Shown here: positions 8,898 through 17,535 of the stretch, in pieces
Layout of the letters: each line of letters begins with the position of its first letter
Position numbering within the stretch: the stretch's first letter is position 1
Source: Dyella marensis
GTDB lineage: Bacteria; Pseudomonadota; Gammaproteobacteria; Xanthomonadales; Rhodanobacteraceae
Direction of reading: 5' to 3'
NCBI RefSeq assembly: GCF_900112865.1
Contig: NZ_FONH01000011.1
Coordinates: forward strand, 62,001 to 126,000
DNA length: 64,000 nucleotides
Program-made: the position numbers and the translations under genes
Notes under the pieces: generated by a model
The model's input: only the letters and a program-made list of their open reading frames with translations
Database searches by the model: none
Told to the model about the DNA's origin: nothing

Positions 8898-10489
8898 GGC
8901 GCGGCTCCGTTGAAATCGATGAATTGCGGGGTGGCGTGCAGGCGGTCCAGGCACTTGGCGTCGAGCTTCGCGGGCGCGAGGTCTTCGACGAAATGCTTGA
9001 CCAGCTCCGGCGCGCAGCCGGCGGCGATCACGTTGTGGCCCTGGCCTTTGAGCACGAAGTGGCGGCCGTTGGCGAAGCCCTTGAGCACCTCCTCGCCATA
9101 GGCCGGCGGCGTCACCGGGTCGTACTCGCCGGAGAACAGCAGCGCGGGCTTGTCGCTCTTCACCGGCTGGTGGAAGTCGGCCGGGCGCGTGCCCTTGGGC
9201 CATACCGCGCACACCGCCTGCAAGGTGTCGAGCATGCGCGTGCCGAGCATCGAGTGCGCATCCTGCGGGCGCGGCGTGAACAGGTCGGCGTCTTCGCTGC
9301 AGATCACCGACGACTGCATGCCGCCGTTCATGGTGTCCGACAGATCGCCCGACAGCAGCTTGGCCTGGCCCAGCAGCGGACCGACGTCGCCGTGCGCAGC
9401 CGCGTCGATCGACACCGGCAGCAGCGCGGCGGTGATCGGCGAGTAGGCGAACATGCGCACCACGCTGGCCAGCGAGTATTCGCTCAGCACGCGCTGCACG
9501 GTCTGGTAGTTCTGCGGATCGCGGAAGCTGACCTGGTGCGGGTTGGCGCGCAGCGCGTCGCGCAGCTGGTACAGCGTCTGGTAGGGATCGCCGAAGCGCT
9601 CGTGGCAGGCCTTGTCGGCGACGCAGCGGGCGAACTGCAGCTTCAGCGCGCTCTCCAGGTTCTGCGCGAAGTCCTCGCCCAGCACCAGGCCGTTCGGCAC
9701 CACGCCGTCGAGCACCACTGCGCGCACCGCGTCCGGATGGCGCATCAGATATTGCTGCGCCATGCGCGTGCCGTAGGAGACGCCGACCAGGTCCAGGCTC
9801 GGCACGCCGAGCGCACGGCGCAGGTCATCCAGGTCCTGCACCGCCACCGTGGTGGTGTAGTAGCGCGGGTCGGCCTTGCCGTCGAGCTGCTTGAGGCACA
9901 CCTGCGCCTCGGTGCGCAGCTTCGCGGCGTCGAAGGCGACGTCCTCCAGGCCGTTGGCCTTGGTCTCGCCTTTGGCATCGCCCTTGGCGTCGGCCGGCGG
10001 CTTGCAGGTGAGCGGATTGGAGCCGCCGGTGCCGCGCTGGTCCAGCAGCAGCACGTGGCGATGCGCCAGCAGCGGCTGCAGCGCGCCGGCCACGCCGGGC
10101 CAGGTCTCGGTGGCCGCCTGGCCGGGGCCGCCGGCCAGCAGCACCACCATGTCGTCGCTGACGACCTGGGCGTTGCTGCGGATCACGCCGAACTTCAGCT
10201 TGATCTTGCGGCTGTGCGGATCGTCGCGGTTTTCCGGCACGTCAAACGGCGCGCACCAGGCAGCCGTGGTCAGGCCGCTGTTGGGCTGGCCCAGCTCGCA
10301 CGGCGTGAGCGTGAGCGCACCGAGCCGCCAGGTTTCCGGCTTGGCCGGTGCAGTGGGCGTCGCCGCGGCGGCCGGCGCGGTGTCTTCCGCGGCGCCGCCG
10401 CCGCGCGGATGGAACTGGTTCCACGCCAGCGCACCCAATCCCAGCGCGACGGCGGCGATGCGCACCACGGTGCGTCCCTTGATGGCCAT
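8894..10489 (-). CDS. Exported alpha/beta hydrolase, TAP-like (proline iminopeptidase/tripeptidyl aminopeptidase type)
   Basis: A 531-residue protein with a short N-terminal hydrophobic anchor (about 8-24) and an Ala/Pro linker. The alpha/beta-hydrolase core has the oxyanion motif LLAGGPGQ, DQRGTGGS, the nucleophile elbow GVSYGT (Ser about 238), GEYDPVTPP (Asp about 457) and GQGHNV (His about 485). The C-terminal TAP-like segment and paired cysteines fit the secreted tripeptidyl-aminopeptidase/SlpD-like group. It is the first gene of the overlapping operon with NatA/NatB-type genes, which suggests a link between peptide hydrolysis and export, though that is only inferred. Confidence 0.85.
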   Translation of the reverse strand: MAIKGRTVVRIAAVALGLGALAWNQFHPRGGGAAEDTAPAAAATPTAPAKPETWRLGALTLTPCELGQPNSGLTTAAWCAPFDVPENRDDPHSRKIKLKFGVIRSNAQVVSDDMVVLLAGGPGQAATETWPGVAGALQPLLAHRHVLLLDQRGTGGSNPLTCKPPADAKGDAKGETKANGLEDVAFDAAKLRTEAQVCLKQLDGKADPRYYTTTVAVQDLDDLRRALGVPSLDLVGVSYGTRMAQQYLMRHPDAVRAVVLDGVVPNGLVLGEDFAQNLESALKLQFARCVADKACHERFGDPYQTLYQLRDALRANPHQVSFRDPQNYQTVQRVLSEYSLASVVRMFAYSPITAALLPVSIDAAAHGDVGPLLGQAKLLSGDLSDTMNGGMQSSVICSEDADLFTPRPQDAHSMLGTRMLDTLQAVCAVWPKGTRPADFHQPVKSDKPALLFSGEYDPVTPPAYGEEVLKGFANGRHFVLKGQGHNVIAAGCAPELVKHFVEDLAPAKLDAKCLDRLHATPQFIDFNGAAP

Positions 10490-10545
10490 TGCTTGTATTC
10501 CCCTCGCTCAGGCGGCCATGCGGCCGCTTCCATCCCAGTGAATTC

Positions 10546-10752
10546 TCAGGTCCCCGTTGCGCCGTCCGGCTGGAAGATCGCCTCGATCGGCTGCTCGAAC
10601 AGCCGCGCGATCTTGAAGGCCAGCGGCAGGCTGGGGTCGTACTTGCCGGTTTCCACGGCGTTGACTGTCTGGCGCGACACGTCCAGCCGCGTGGCCAGGT
10701 CGGCCTGCGACCAGCCGCGCTCCGCGCGCAATTCCCGCACCCGGTTCTCCAT
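10546..10752 (-). CDS. XRE-family small transcriptional regulator
   Basis: A 68-residue single-domain Cro/C1 repressor. The helix-turn-helix spans about 13-36 (WSQADLATRLDVSRQTVNAVE), followed by GKYDPSLPLAFKIARLFE. This YozG/YgzD-like type is commonly paired with a small membrane protein, as here, where only four bases separate the genes. It is the best candidate to bind the paired palindromes at 11411-11471 and repress its own operon. Confidence 0.9.
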   Translation of the reverse strand: MENRVRELRAERGWSQADLATRLDVSRQTVNAVETGKYDPSLPLAFKIARLFEQPIEAIFQPDGATGT

Positions 10753-10756
10753 CGCG

Positions 10757-11377
10757 TCAGTCGCGGTAGCGGCGCTTGGCCCAGGCCAGCGTCGGGCCGT
10801 AGACCAGCATCAGTCCCGGGAACACCAGCAGCAGCACGCTGCCGTCCAGGCTGACGACCTTGGCCGCGGCGAGAAAGCCGACAGCCATGCTGACGACGGC
10901 CACGACGCCCGCGGCCAGCGCCAGGGCCTGCAGATGCAGGCGCTGCATGAACTCGTCGCTGGCAGTCACGTAGCGGAACAGGGAGAGCGCGATGGCGGCC
11001 ACCGGCAGCGCGGGCGACAGAGCGATCAGCGCTCTCAGCCAGGTCGCGTCGGTGGTCTTGTGCAGCGGCCAGACGAACAACATCAGCGCGAAGTACACGG
11101 CCATGGCCGGAACGAACTCGGCGATGTAGCGGCGGTCCTCGCGGCGAATCTCGCCTTCCGCCTCGGAGCAGGCGGCAGCGCGGGACACATACGCCAGTAC
11201 CAAGGTCAGCCCGACCAGCAGGGCCAGGGTCAGCGCGCGCCCACCGGTCCCGTGCAATCGAGTCATCAGCGCCATGACCACGAAATACCCGGCCATGATC
11301 AGGCTCAACAGGAGCCCCCGGCCCCAGGCCGGCCATGCCGCGATGCGCCTGGTCAGACTCTCCATCGTCCCCTCCAT
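10757..11377 (-). CDS. Polytopic membrane protein encoded with the XRE regulator
   Basis: A roughly 206-residue protein with six predicted hydrophobic helices in pairs: about 15-35, 40-60, 85-105, 110-130, 150-170 and 180-195. It also has a charged ACSEAEGEIRREDRRYIAE loop. I cannot name a family beyond the membrane partner found beside YozG-like XRE regulators. The Met at 11377 (MEGTMES) is annotated; Met at 11365, preceded by GGAGGGG, is an alternative. It leads the two-gene operon. Confidence 0.7.
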   Translation of the reverse strand: MEGTMESLTRRIAAWPAWGRGLLLSLIMAGYFVVMALMTRLHGTGGRALTLALLVGLTLVLAYVSRAAACSEAEGEIRREDRRYIAEFVPAMAVYFALMLFVWPLHKTTDATWLRALIALSPALPVAAIALSLFRYVTASDEFMQRLHLQALALAAGVVAVVSMAVGFLAAAKVVSLDGSVLLLVFPGLMLVYGPTLAWAKRRYRD

Positions 11378-11410
11378 AACCCTCGATCCCCTGCGGTCGG
11401 ACGCTTGCCA

Positions 11411-11471
11411 TGTCAAGCAAGCTTGACAGCATGCTAGATACGGACATGGCTACTGTCAAGCATGCTTGACA
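11411..11471 (-). promoter_or_regulatory. Promoter with two matching palindromic operators for the membrane protein-XRE operon
   Basis: TGTCAAGCATGCTTGACA (11454-11471) is a perfect 18-bp palindrome. TGTCAAGCAAGCTTGACA (11411-11428) is the same except for the two central bases. On the minus strand the distal copy supplies a consensus -35 TTGACA (11454-11459), followed by a 17-bp spacer and a -10 TAGCAT (11431-11436). The proximal copy covers the predicted start of transcription. The centres are 43 bp apart, about four helical turns. This is the layout of an autorepressed promoter. Confidence 0.8.
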
Positions 11472-11806
11472 CGAAGGGTGTAACACCTTTATCCGGGCAA
11501 TATTTTGCGAAGCCAGGCAAGCACTTGGCCCCCAAAGGTCACATTTTGACCCGGAATGACCTCGACGGATTTTTGACGTTGCTTAACGTGGCGACGGCAA
11601 ATTCCGTGAGACACTTCTCAAATTCGAATGCGCACTACATCACGTTTTTTGGCATGGCTTCTGCATGAGGCCGATGCCATCGAGGCAAGCGCCGGCAGCG
11701 CGTCCCCTCGAAGACAAGACGCAGGGGGACGAGACACAAGCCCGCGTCCGCAACGCACCAACTGCCGTACCCAACCAAAAAACCCGTTAAGGACAAAGGC
11801 ATACCC
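11472..11806 (+). promoter_or_regulatory. Noncoding upstream region of the fimbrial operon
   Basis: The 335 bases between the divergent XRE operon and the pilin gene are clearly more AT-rich than their surroundings. GGTCA-N5-TGACC lies at 11537-11551 with a further TGACC at 11557-11561, a possible regulator site. A TTGACG at 11573-11578 could be a -35, but I see no convincing -10 at the right distance. A 68-codon reading frame across it is not supported. Confidence 0.45.
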
Positions 11807-12343
11807 ATGAAGAACGCTCTCGCCATCGCCCTGATCGCCGCTGTGGGCTTCGTCGCCCTGGCGCCCAATCAGGCCTCGGCCGTCGACGGCACCATCAACG
11901 TCACCGGCACCATCAACAGCTCAACCTGCAAGATCAATGGCGGCAACAGCCCGGCCACGGTCAATGTGACCCTGCCGACCGTGTCGACCACCTCGCTGAC
12001 CGCCGCCGGCCAGACCGCCGGCCGCACCGCGTTCAACCTGGCCCTGAGCGGCTGCGGCGCGCTGACCAAGGCCCAGACCTACTTCGAGCCGGGTCCGACC
12101 ATCATGGCCGACGGCAACCTGAAGAACTCCTCGGGCACCGCCACCGGCGTCGAAGTGCAGCTGCTCAACGGCGACTTCAGCTCGATCAACCTGGCTGGCG
12201 CCGCCGGTTCGCAGGCTTCGCAGCAGGCCACCCTGGCCAGCGGCGCCGGCACCCTGAACTACTACGCGCAGTACTTCGCGACCGCCGCCGCTGGCGCCGG
12301 CACCGTGAGCACCACCGTGCAGTTCACCATGCTGTACCAGTAA
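11807..12343 (+). CDS. Major fimbrial subunit, type 1 (FimA-like) pilin
   Basis: A 178-residue secreted pilin: the signal peptide ends ASA before VDGTINVTGTI, followed by the typical SSTCKINGG with the first disulfide Cys and LSGCGA with the second. It ends in alternating TVSTTVQFTMLYQ, with the penultimate Tyr of chaperone-usher pilins. It is first in the cluster pilin-chaperone-usher-tip and separated from the chaperone gene by a stable hairpin, as expected for the most highly expressed subunit. Exported through Sec, folded on the chaperone, and polymerised at the usher. Confidence 0.92.
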   Translation: MKNALAIALIAAVGFVALAPNQASAVDGTINVTGTINSSTCKINGGNSPATVNVTLPTVSTTSLTAAGQTAGRTAFNLALSGCGALTKAQTYFEPGPTIMADGNLKNSSGTATGVEVQLLNGDFSSINLAGAAGSQASQQATLASGAGTLNYYAQYFATAAAGAGTVSTTVQFTMLYQ

Positions 12344-12383
12344 GACCCGCCCGGCTGAGGCGGTTGTTGTAAGAGGCAAGTCA

Positions 12384-12411
12384 GCGCCGGAGCCCTACGC
12401 GGCTCCGGCGC
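12384..12411 (+). terminator. Intercistronic hairpin between pilin and chaperone genes
   Basis: GCGCCGGAGCC, a six-base loop and GGCTCCGGCGC form a perfect 11-bp stem with no T-run. It is better read as a partial attenuator or 3' stabiliser that raises pilin mRNA above the rest of the operon than as a full stop. Confidence 0.65.
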
Positions 12412-12460
12412 ACTCTCCGCCGCCAGGCGGCGGAATCCAAGTTCGTTGCGAGGGAAATCC

Positions 12461-13198
12461 ATGAGGAAGTTTGTCTGCGCCCTGGGCGCGGGCCTGCTGG
12501 CCCTGTGTCTCGGCGCTCCGGCCGCGCACGCCAATGTCCTGATCGGCGGCACCCGCGTGGTCTTCCCTGCGAAGGACGGCGAAGTCACCGTGCGCCTGAC
12601 CAACGACAACGACCACCCCGTGCTGGTCGAATCGTGGATCGACCGCGGCGACGTCCATTCCACCCCCGAATCCGTCGATGTGCCGTTCCTGCTCACCCCT
12701 CCGCTGTTCCGCATGGAAGCGAAGAAGGAGCAGAGCCTGCGCATCGTCTACACGCACGAGCAGCTGCCGGCCGACCGCGAGTCGCTGTTCTGGCTCAACG
12801 TGCTCGAAGTGCCGCCCAAGCCGACCGGCCCGCAGGCCGAAGGCCAGAACCTGCTGCAGCTGGCGCTGCGCTCGCGGCTGAAGCTGTTCTACCGTCCGGC
12901 CGGCCTGCCGGGCGATCCGCTGAAGGCGCCGGCCCAGCTGACCTGGAAGGTCGATGCCGACGGCAAGGCGCTGGTGGCGCACAACCCCACGCCGTTCCAC
13001 GTCACCATTTCCGAGATCAGCGTCAGCGCCGGCGGCAAGTCGGTGGCGGTGGATCTGGGCATGGTCGCGCCGCTGTCGGACCTGCGCCTGGCGCTGCATG
13101 ACGGCGCGCCGAAGCCGGCCGCCGGCAGCGTGGTGAAGTTCACCGCGATCAACGATTTCGGCGCCGCCGACAGCTTCACGGGCGCCGTCGCGCCGTGA
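12461..13198 (+). CDS. Periplasmic fimbrial chaperone (PapD/FimC family)
   Basis: A 245-residue two-domain Ig-like chaperone. The signal peptide ends AHA, then NVLIGGTRVVFPAKDGEVTVRLTN is the first strand pair. The family block is FLLTPPLFRMEAKKEQSLRIVY, with the Arg/Lys that anchors the subunit C-terminus, and FWLNVLEVPPKP follows. The start at 12461 has GAGGG six bases upstream; a GTG-like upstream extension is not needed. The stop overlaps the GTG of the usher gene. It caps pilins by donor-strand complementation in the periplasm. Confidence 0.93.
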   Translation: MRKFVCALGAGLLALCLGAPAAHANVLIGGTRVVFPAKDGEVTVRLTNDNDHPVLVESWIDRGDVHSTPESVDVPFLLTPPLFRMEAKKEQSLRIVYTHEQLPADRESLFWLNVLEVPPKPTGPQAEGQNLLQLALRSRLKLFYRPAGLPGDPLKAPAQLTWKVDADGKALVAHNPTPFHVTISEISVSAGGKSVAVDLGMVAPLSDLRLALHDGAPKPAAGSVVKFTAINDFGAADSFTGAVAP

Positions 13199-15942
13199 TC
13201 CTTTCGCGCGCCAGCTACGGCGACCGCACCGGCGGCCACCGCAGCCGGCGCGCGTTGCTGTGCCTGGCGATCGCCGGCGTGCTGGGCAGCTGGCATGCCG
13301 CCGCGGCCGCCGTCGATGCCTCGGCTGCGGCGGCGCCGGGCGGCGCTTCCGCCTCCGCCGCGGTCGACGCCAGCTTCGACCGCAACCTGCTCTCCGGCGC
13401 GGGCCGCAACACCGGCGACATCAGCCGCTTCGAGCGCGGCCCGATGATCGTGCCGGGCACGTACCGCACCGACCTGTTCCTCAACGGCGCCTGGGTCGGC
13501 CGCAGCGACGTACGCTTCGCCGCGCCCAAGCCCGACGCCAGCGCGATGCCCTGCCTGAGCCGCGCACTGTTCGACCAGCTCGGCCTGCCGCTGCAGAAGC
13601 TTTCCGCCGAGCAGCAGGCGCAGCTGGCCACCGACGGCTGCGTGGACATCGGCACGCTGATCCCCAGCGCCGCGATGACCTTCGACCAGCCCAACCTGCG
13701 CCTGGACGTGAGCATCCCGCAGGCCTGGCTGGGCACGCGGGCGCGCGGCTACGTCAGTCCGGAAAACTGGGACCGCGGCGTCGACGCGGCCCTGCTCAAC
13801 TACAACTTCAACAGTTACCGCAGCAGCAGCCGCGGCGTCAGCCAGACCTCGTCCTTCCTCGGCCTCAACGCCGGCCTGAATCTGGGCGGCTGGCAGCTGC
13901 GCCATGACTCGACCCTGCTGATGCAGTCCGGCTCCGCCGGCCTGCCCTCGCGCCGCCAATGGCAGAACCTGGACACCTACCTGCGCCGCGACCTGCCCGC
14001 CTGGCGCGCGCAAATGGTGATCGGCGATTCGTATACCGGCGGGGAGCTGTTCGACAGCGTGAGCCTGCGCGGCGTGCGCATCGCCACCGACGACCGCATG
14101 CTGCCGGACTCGATGCGCGGCTACGCGCCGACCGTGCGCGGCGTGGCGGAGACCAATGCCAGGATCACCGTGCGCCAGAACGGCGTGGTGCTGTACGAAA
14201 CCACCGTCGCGCCGGGCCCGTTCACCATCTCTGACCTGTACGCCACCGGCTACGGCGGCGACCTCAACGTGACGGTGACCGAGGCCGACGGCCGCGTACG
14301 CACTTTCGCCGTGCCGTATGCCTCGGTGCCGCAGCTGATGCGCCCGGGCGTCACGCGCTTCTCGGTGGCTGCCGGCGAACTGCACGATGCCTCGATCCAC
14401 GCGCATCCGGCGCTGGCCCAGGCCACCATCCAGCGCGGCTTCACCAACCTGCTCACCGGCTATGCCGGCATCGTGGCCTCCAGCGGCTACGGCGCGGCCC
14501 TGCTCGGCGGCGCGCTCAACACGCGCTATGGCGCGTTCGCCATGGACATCACCACGGCGCACGCCGAGATCCCCGGCCAGAGCGCGCAGAACGGCCAGAG
14601 CGTGCGCCTGAGCTACAGCAAGATCCTGCCGGAGAGCGACACCTCGTTCTCGCTGGCCACCTACCGCTATTCCACCAGCGGCTACCTCGGCCTGCGCGAT
14701 GCGATGCTGGCGCGCGACATCGCGCGCGGCTACCGCTACGTCGATCCCACCACGGTCAGCACCATCGACGGCGTCACCGTGGGCAACCTGCTGACGCCGG
14801 AGCAGCGCAAGGCGCTGTCGGGCGACACCAGTAACAATTTCAGCGCCTACAGCAGCCAGCTCGACCGCCAGCGCAGCCGCTTCGACGTCAACGTCAGCCA
14901 GCGCCTGGGCCAGCACGGCGGCTCGCTGTACGTCACCGGCTCCGCTGCCGACTACTGGAACCGCCAGGGCACCGACGTGCAGTTCCAGCTGGGCTACAGC
15001 AACACCTTCCGCCGCATCAGCTACAACTTGTCGGCCACGCGCCTGCGCGACAGCAGCGGCCGCTACAGCAACCAGTATTTCGCCAGCTTCACCCTGCCGC
15101 TGGGCGACAGCCTGCACGCGCCGATGTTCGGCGCCAGCCTCAACCGCGACAGCAGCGGCCGCATGGTGGAACAGGCCACGCTGAGCGGCACGGCTGGTCA
15201 GGACAGCCAGTTCAGCTACGGCGCCACCGCCTCGCACGACCACGGCGGCGGCAGCACCGACACCGGTAGCTCCGGCACGGTGTACGGCGGCTATCGCGCG
15301 CCGTATGCGCAGTTCAACGCCAGCTACGGCAGCGGCAAGGGTTATTCGCAGGGCTCGGTGAGCGTCGCCGGCTCGATCGTGGCGCACTCCGGCGGCGTGG
15401 TGTTCGGCCAGCCGATGGGCGACACCGTGGCGATCGTGGCCGCGCCGGACGCGGCCGGCGCACGCGTGATCAATGCCTCCGGCGTGCGCATCAATCGCGG
15501 CGGCTACGCGCTGGTGCCGTACCTGACGCCGTACAACCTCAACACCGTGCAGATCGATCCGCGCGGCCTGCCGCTGTCGGTGCAGCTGGACAGCACCAGC
15601 AGCCAGGTCGCCCCGCACGCCGGCGCCGTGGTGCTGGTGCATTTCAAGACCAGCAGCGGCCGCTCGATGATCGTCCGCTTGCGCCAGAGCGACGGCAAGC
15701 CGGTGCCGTTCGGCGCCGAGGTGGTCGACGAGCAGGCGCGCAGCGTGGGCGTGGTGGGCCAGGCCGGACGCATCCTGGTGCGCGGCGCGAACGAGAGCGG
15801 TCGGCTGACCGTGCAGTGGACCGTCGGCGACGAGCAGCCGGTGCGCTGCAGCTTCCCCTATCAGTTGCCGGCGGCCGCCAAGGGCCGCGGCGACGCCTAC
15901 GAACAGATCGAGGCGACCTGCGCGCCGGGAGGCAAGTCGTGA
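13195..15942 (+). CDS. Outer-membrane fimbrial usher (FimD/PapC family)
   Basis: A 915-residue usher: an N-terminal signal region, an N-terminal periplasmic domain with FNRNLL-like FDRNLLSGAG and VDLFLNG-type TDLFLNGAWVG, then the 24-strand barrel. ITVRQNGVVLYETTVAPGPF and DLYATGYGGDLNVTV mark the plug/barrel region, and C-terminal domains end with paired cysteines (PVRCSFPY, IEATCAP). It starts with GTG overlapping the chaperone stop. It is the assembly platform and secretion pore for the fimbria. Confidence 0.93.
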   Translation: MILSRASYGDRTGGHRSRRALLCLAIAGVLGSWHAAAAAVDASAAAAPGGASASAAVDASFDRNLLSGAGRNTGDISRFERGPMIVPGTYRTDLFLNGAWVGRSDVRFAAPKPDASAMPCLSRALFDQLGLPLQKLSAEQQAQLATDGCVDIGTLIPSAAMTFDQPNLRLDVSIPQAWLGTRARGYVSPENWDRGVDAALLNYNFNSYRSSSRGVSQTSSFLGLNAGLNLGGWQLRHDSTLLMQSGSAGLPSRRQWQNLDTYLRRDLPAWRAQMVIGDSYTGGELFDSVSLRGVRIATDDRMLPDSMRGYAPTVRGVAETNARITVRQNGVVLYETTVAPGPFTISDLYATGYGGDLNVTVTEADGRVRTFAVPYASVPQLMRPGVTRFSVAAGELHDASIHAHPALAQATIQRGFTNLLTGYAGIVASSGYGAALLGGALNTRYGAFAMDITTAHAEIPGQSAQNGQSVRLSYSKILPESDTSFSLATYRYSTSGYLGLRDAMLARDIARGYRYVDPTTVSTIDGVTVGNLLTPEQRKALSGDTSNNFSAYSSQLDRQRSRFDVNVSQRLGQHGGSLYVTGSAADYWNRQGTDVQFQLGYSNTFRRISYNLSATRLRDSSGRYSNQYFASFTLPLGDSLHAPMFGASLNRDSSGRMVEQATLSGTAGQDSQFSYGATASHDHGGGSTDTGSSGTVYGGYRAPYAQFNASYGSGKGYSQGSVSVAGSIVAHSGGVVFGQPMGDTVAIVAAPDAAGARVINASGVRINRGGYALVPYLTPYNLNTVQIDPRGLPLSVQLDSTSSQVAPHAGAVVLVHFKTSSGRSMIVRLRQSDGKPVPFGAEVVDEQARSVGVVGQAGRILVRGANESGRLTVQWTVGDEQPVRCSFPYQLPAAAKGRGDAYEQIEATCAPGGKS

Positions 15943-16883
15943 TGCGCCGGGTTCTGCTGTTGCTGGTCACGCTCGTGCTGGGGTTGCCGCTTGCGGTGCA
16001 GGCCAGGTGCAATTTCACTAGCGGCAGCACGGCGAACGTCAACATCTCGTTCGGCGCGTCGACCATCGTGATCGATCCCAACCTGCCGGTGGGTGCGGTG
16101 CTGGCGACGTCAGCCCAGTTCACGCCTTCGCCGGTCTCGCAGATTTCGTGCACCAACACCACCACGATCGGCGTGCAGAACGTGGCCGGCAGCCAGCCGT
16201 CGTCGGGCTCGGTGATCTTCCCCACCGGCGTGGCCGGCATCGGCTACCGGGTGACCCATCCCGATACCTCCAACTACCTGGTGGCTTATCCGGGCGATTC
16301 GATCGCCTCGGGCAGCTACCAGATGTCGGTGACTTCGGGCCTGGAGTTCGTCAAGACCGGCACCATCGCCAATGGCGCGACGGTCAACAGCGGCACCATG
16401 GGCTATTGGCGGTATGACAGCCAGACCAATACGCGCATGGAGAACTTCAATCTCAGCACGACGCTGACCTTCGTCTACCCCTCGTGCTCGGTGAATACCA
16501 GCACGATCAACGTGGTCCTGCCGACGGTGTCCAACACGGCGTTCAACGGCGTGGGCACGGTCGCCGGTGCGACGGTGGTGCCGATCTCGCTGCAGTGCGC
16601 CTCGGGCAGCCAGCTCTATATCGAGTTCGACACGGCCAACCCGGTCAGCGGCGCCACCGGCGTGATCGCACCGGCGACGGGCACGGGGCGGGCCAAGAAC
16701 GTCGGCGTGCAGCTGATCAACCAGGCCTTCACCCCGGTGACCTTCGGTACGCCGGCCCTGGTGGGCGCCACGCCGAACGGCCCGTTGAACCTCACCTACT
16801 ACGCGCGCTACTACCAGACCGCCACGCCGGTAGCGGCGGGCACGGTGAGCGCGACGGCGACCTTCACCCTGTCGTACCAGTGA
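15942..16883 (+). CDS. Fimbrial tip adhesin/minor pilin
   Basis: A 313-residue secreted protein whose ATG overlaps the usher stop (TGATG). After the signal peptide (ending VQA) an N-terminal domain of about 170 residues has paired cysteines (ARCNFTSGS, ISCTNT). A C-terminal pilin domain begins near YPSCSVNTSTINVVLPTVS and ends SATATFTLSYQ, matching the major pilin's tail. The two-domain build is that of a tip adhesin; what it binds cannot be told from sequence. Confidence 0.88.
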   Translation: MRRVLLLLVTLVLGLPLAVQARCNFTSGSTANVNISFGASTIVIDPNLPVGAVLATSAQFTPSPVSQISCTNTTTIGVQNVAGSQPSSGSVIFPTGVAGIGYRVTHPDTSNYLVAYPGDSIASGSYQMSVTSGLEFVKTGTIANGATVNSGTMGYWRYDSQTNTRMENFNLSTTLTFVYPSCSVNTSTINVVLPTVSNTAFNGVGTVAGATVVPISLQCASGSQLYIEFDTANPVSGATGVIAPATGTGRAKNVGVQLINQAFTPVTFGTPALVGATPNGPLNLTYYARYYQTATPVAAGTVSATATFTLSYQ

Positions 16884-16887
16884 CGCT

Positions 16888-17232
16888 TCAGTCGTAGGTC
16901 TGCGTGACCAGTTTCGGCTGCGCGCTCAAGTATTGGGCCAAATAGACGATTAAGGGGTCTGAGGCGAGCGGCGTACCGATGGTGTCGCTCACCGACAGCG
17001 CGTAAGACTGCGCACGCTGGCCGGGGCTGGCACTGACGCTCTCGGAGCAGCGGTAGCGAACCGGCGCCGGCGCGCCCCGCGCATCATCGATGCGTTGAGC
17101 CCCCACCGAGCACGTCGGCTCGACGATCGCTCCGGAAAACACGATCGTCCCGCCATCGGCCATCGCCGCGGCCGGCACCAGGGCCATCGCGACCAGGCCA
17201 GCCACCCGCATCTTGCGTATCCAGATCCGCAT
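16888..17232 (-). CDS. Orphan single-domain pilin-like protein, convergent with the fimbrial operon
   Basis: A 114-residue secreted protein: signal peptide ending AMA, then DGGTIVFSGAIVEPTCSV, a typical pilin N-terminal extension and first Cys, and YRCSES with the second Cys. It has the start of a pilin fold but is shorter than usual (about 150-180) and its C-terminus (PKLVTQTYD) only partly follows the alternating pilin tail. It may be a minor subunit, a fibre terminator or a reduced pilin. GGAGGAGG upstream of the ATG supports the start. A CRP/Clp-like site lies about 100 bases upstream. Confidence 0.7.
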   Translation of the reverse strand: MRIWIRKMRVAGLVAMALVPAAAMADGGTIVFSGAIVEPTCSVGAQRIDDARGAPAPVRYRCSESVSASPGQRAQSYALSVSDTIGTPLASDPLIVYLAQYLSAQPKLVTQTYD

Positions 17233-17332
17233 TCCGACCTCCTCCGCGCCCCTCGAAACGGATGGGCGCTTTTCCGGTCTGTCGGCTGTCGGAGACCGGG
17301 CTTTAATCCGAAAACTGTTGCGGCTTCGGATT

Positions 17333-17348
17333 TGTGATGTGCATCACA
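17333..17348. promoter_or_regulatory. CRP/Clp-like binding site in the 17233-17535 intergenic region
   Basis: TGTGATGTGCATCACA matches the CRP half-sites TGTGA-N6-TCACA exactly and is nearly a perfect palindrome. It is about 100 bases upstream of the orphan pilin start. Xanthomonadales carry Clp, a CRP homologue that recognises this type of site and responds to c-di-GMP in Xanthomonas. The same 303-base gap holds an inverted TAAGAC-N12-GTCTTA (17367-17390) and a hairpin at 17474-17493. Otherwise I see nothing coding in it. Confidence 0.6.
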
Positions 17349-17535
17349 ATGCGGGGGCGTATGTCGTAAGACCTATGGCGATAAGTCTTAGGTAAATCAG
17401 AGATTTGTGATTATTTCGTTCGACCGGAGTGCGGAATGGCCGGTAGTGGGCGGTGCATGCAGGACTTTTTCAAAGCGGGCAAAACTGCCCGCTCAAGACG
17501 GCTTCCCGGATGAATCGGCCGGCCGGCCGGAAACT

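Noticed and set aside
11462..11668. 68-codon frame in the fimbrial upstream region
   Set aside because: No Shine-Dalgarno, starts inside an operator palindrome, and no known pattern; the region reads as a promoter.
17367..17390. TAAGAC-N12-GTCTTA inverted repeat upstream of the orphan pilin
   Set aside because: Short arms and long spacing; it may be a regulator site but could be chance, so it is only mentioned in the intergenic entry.
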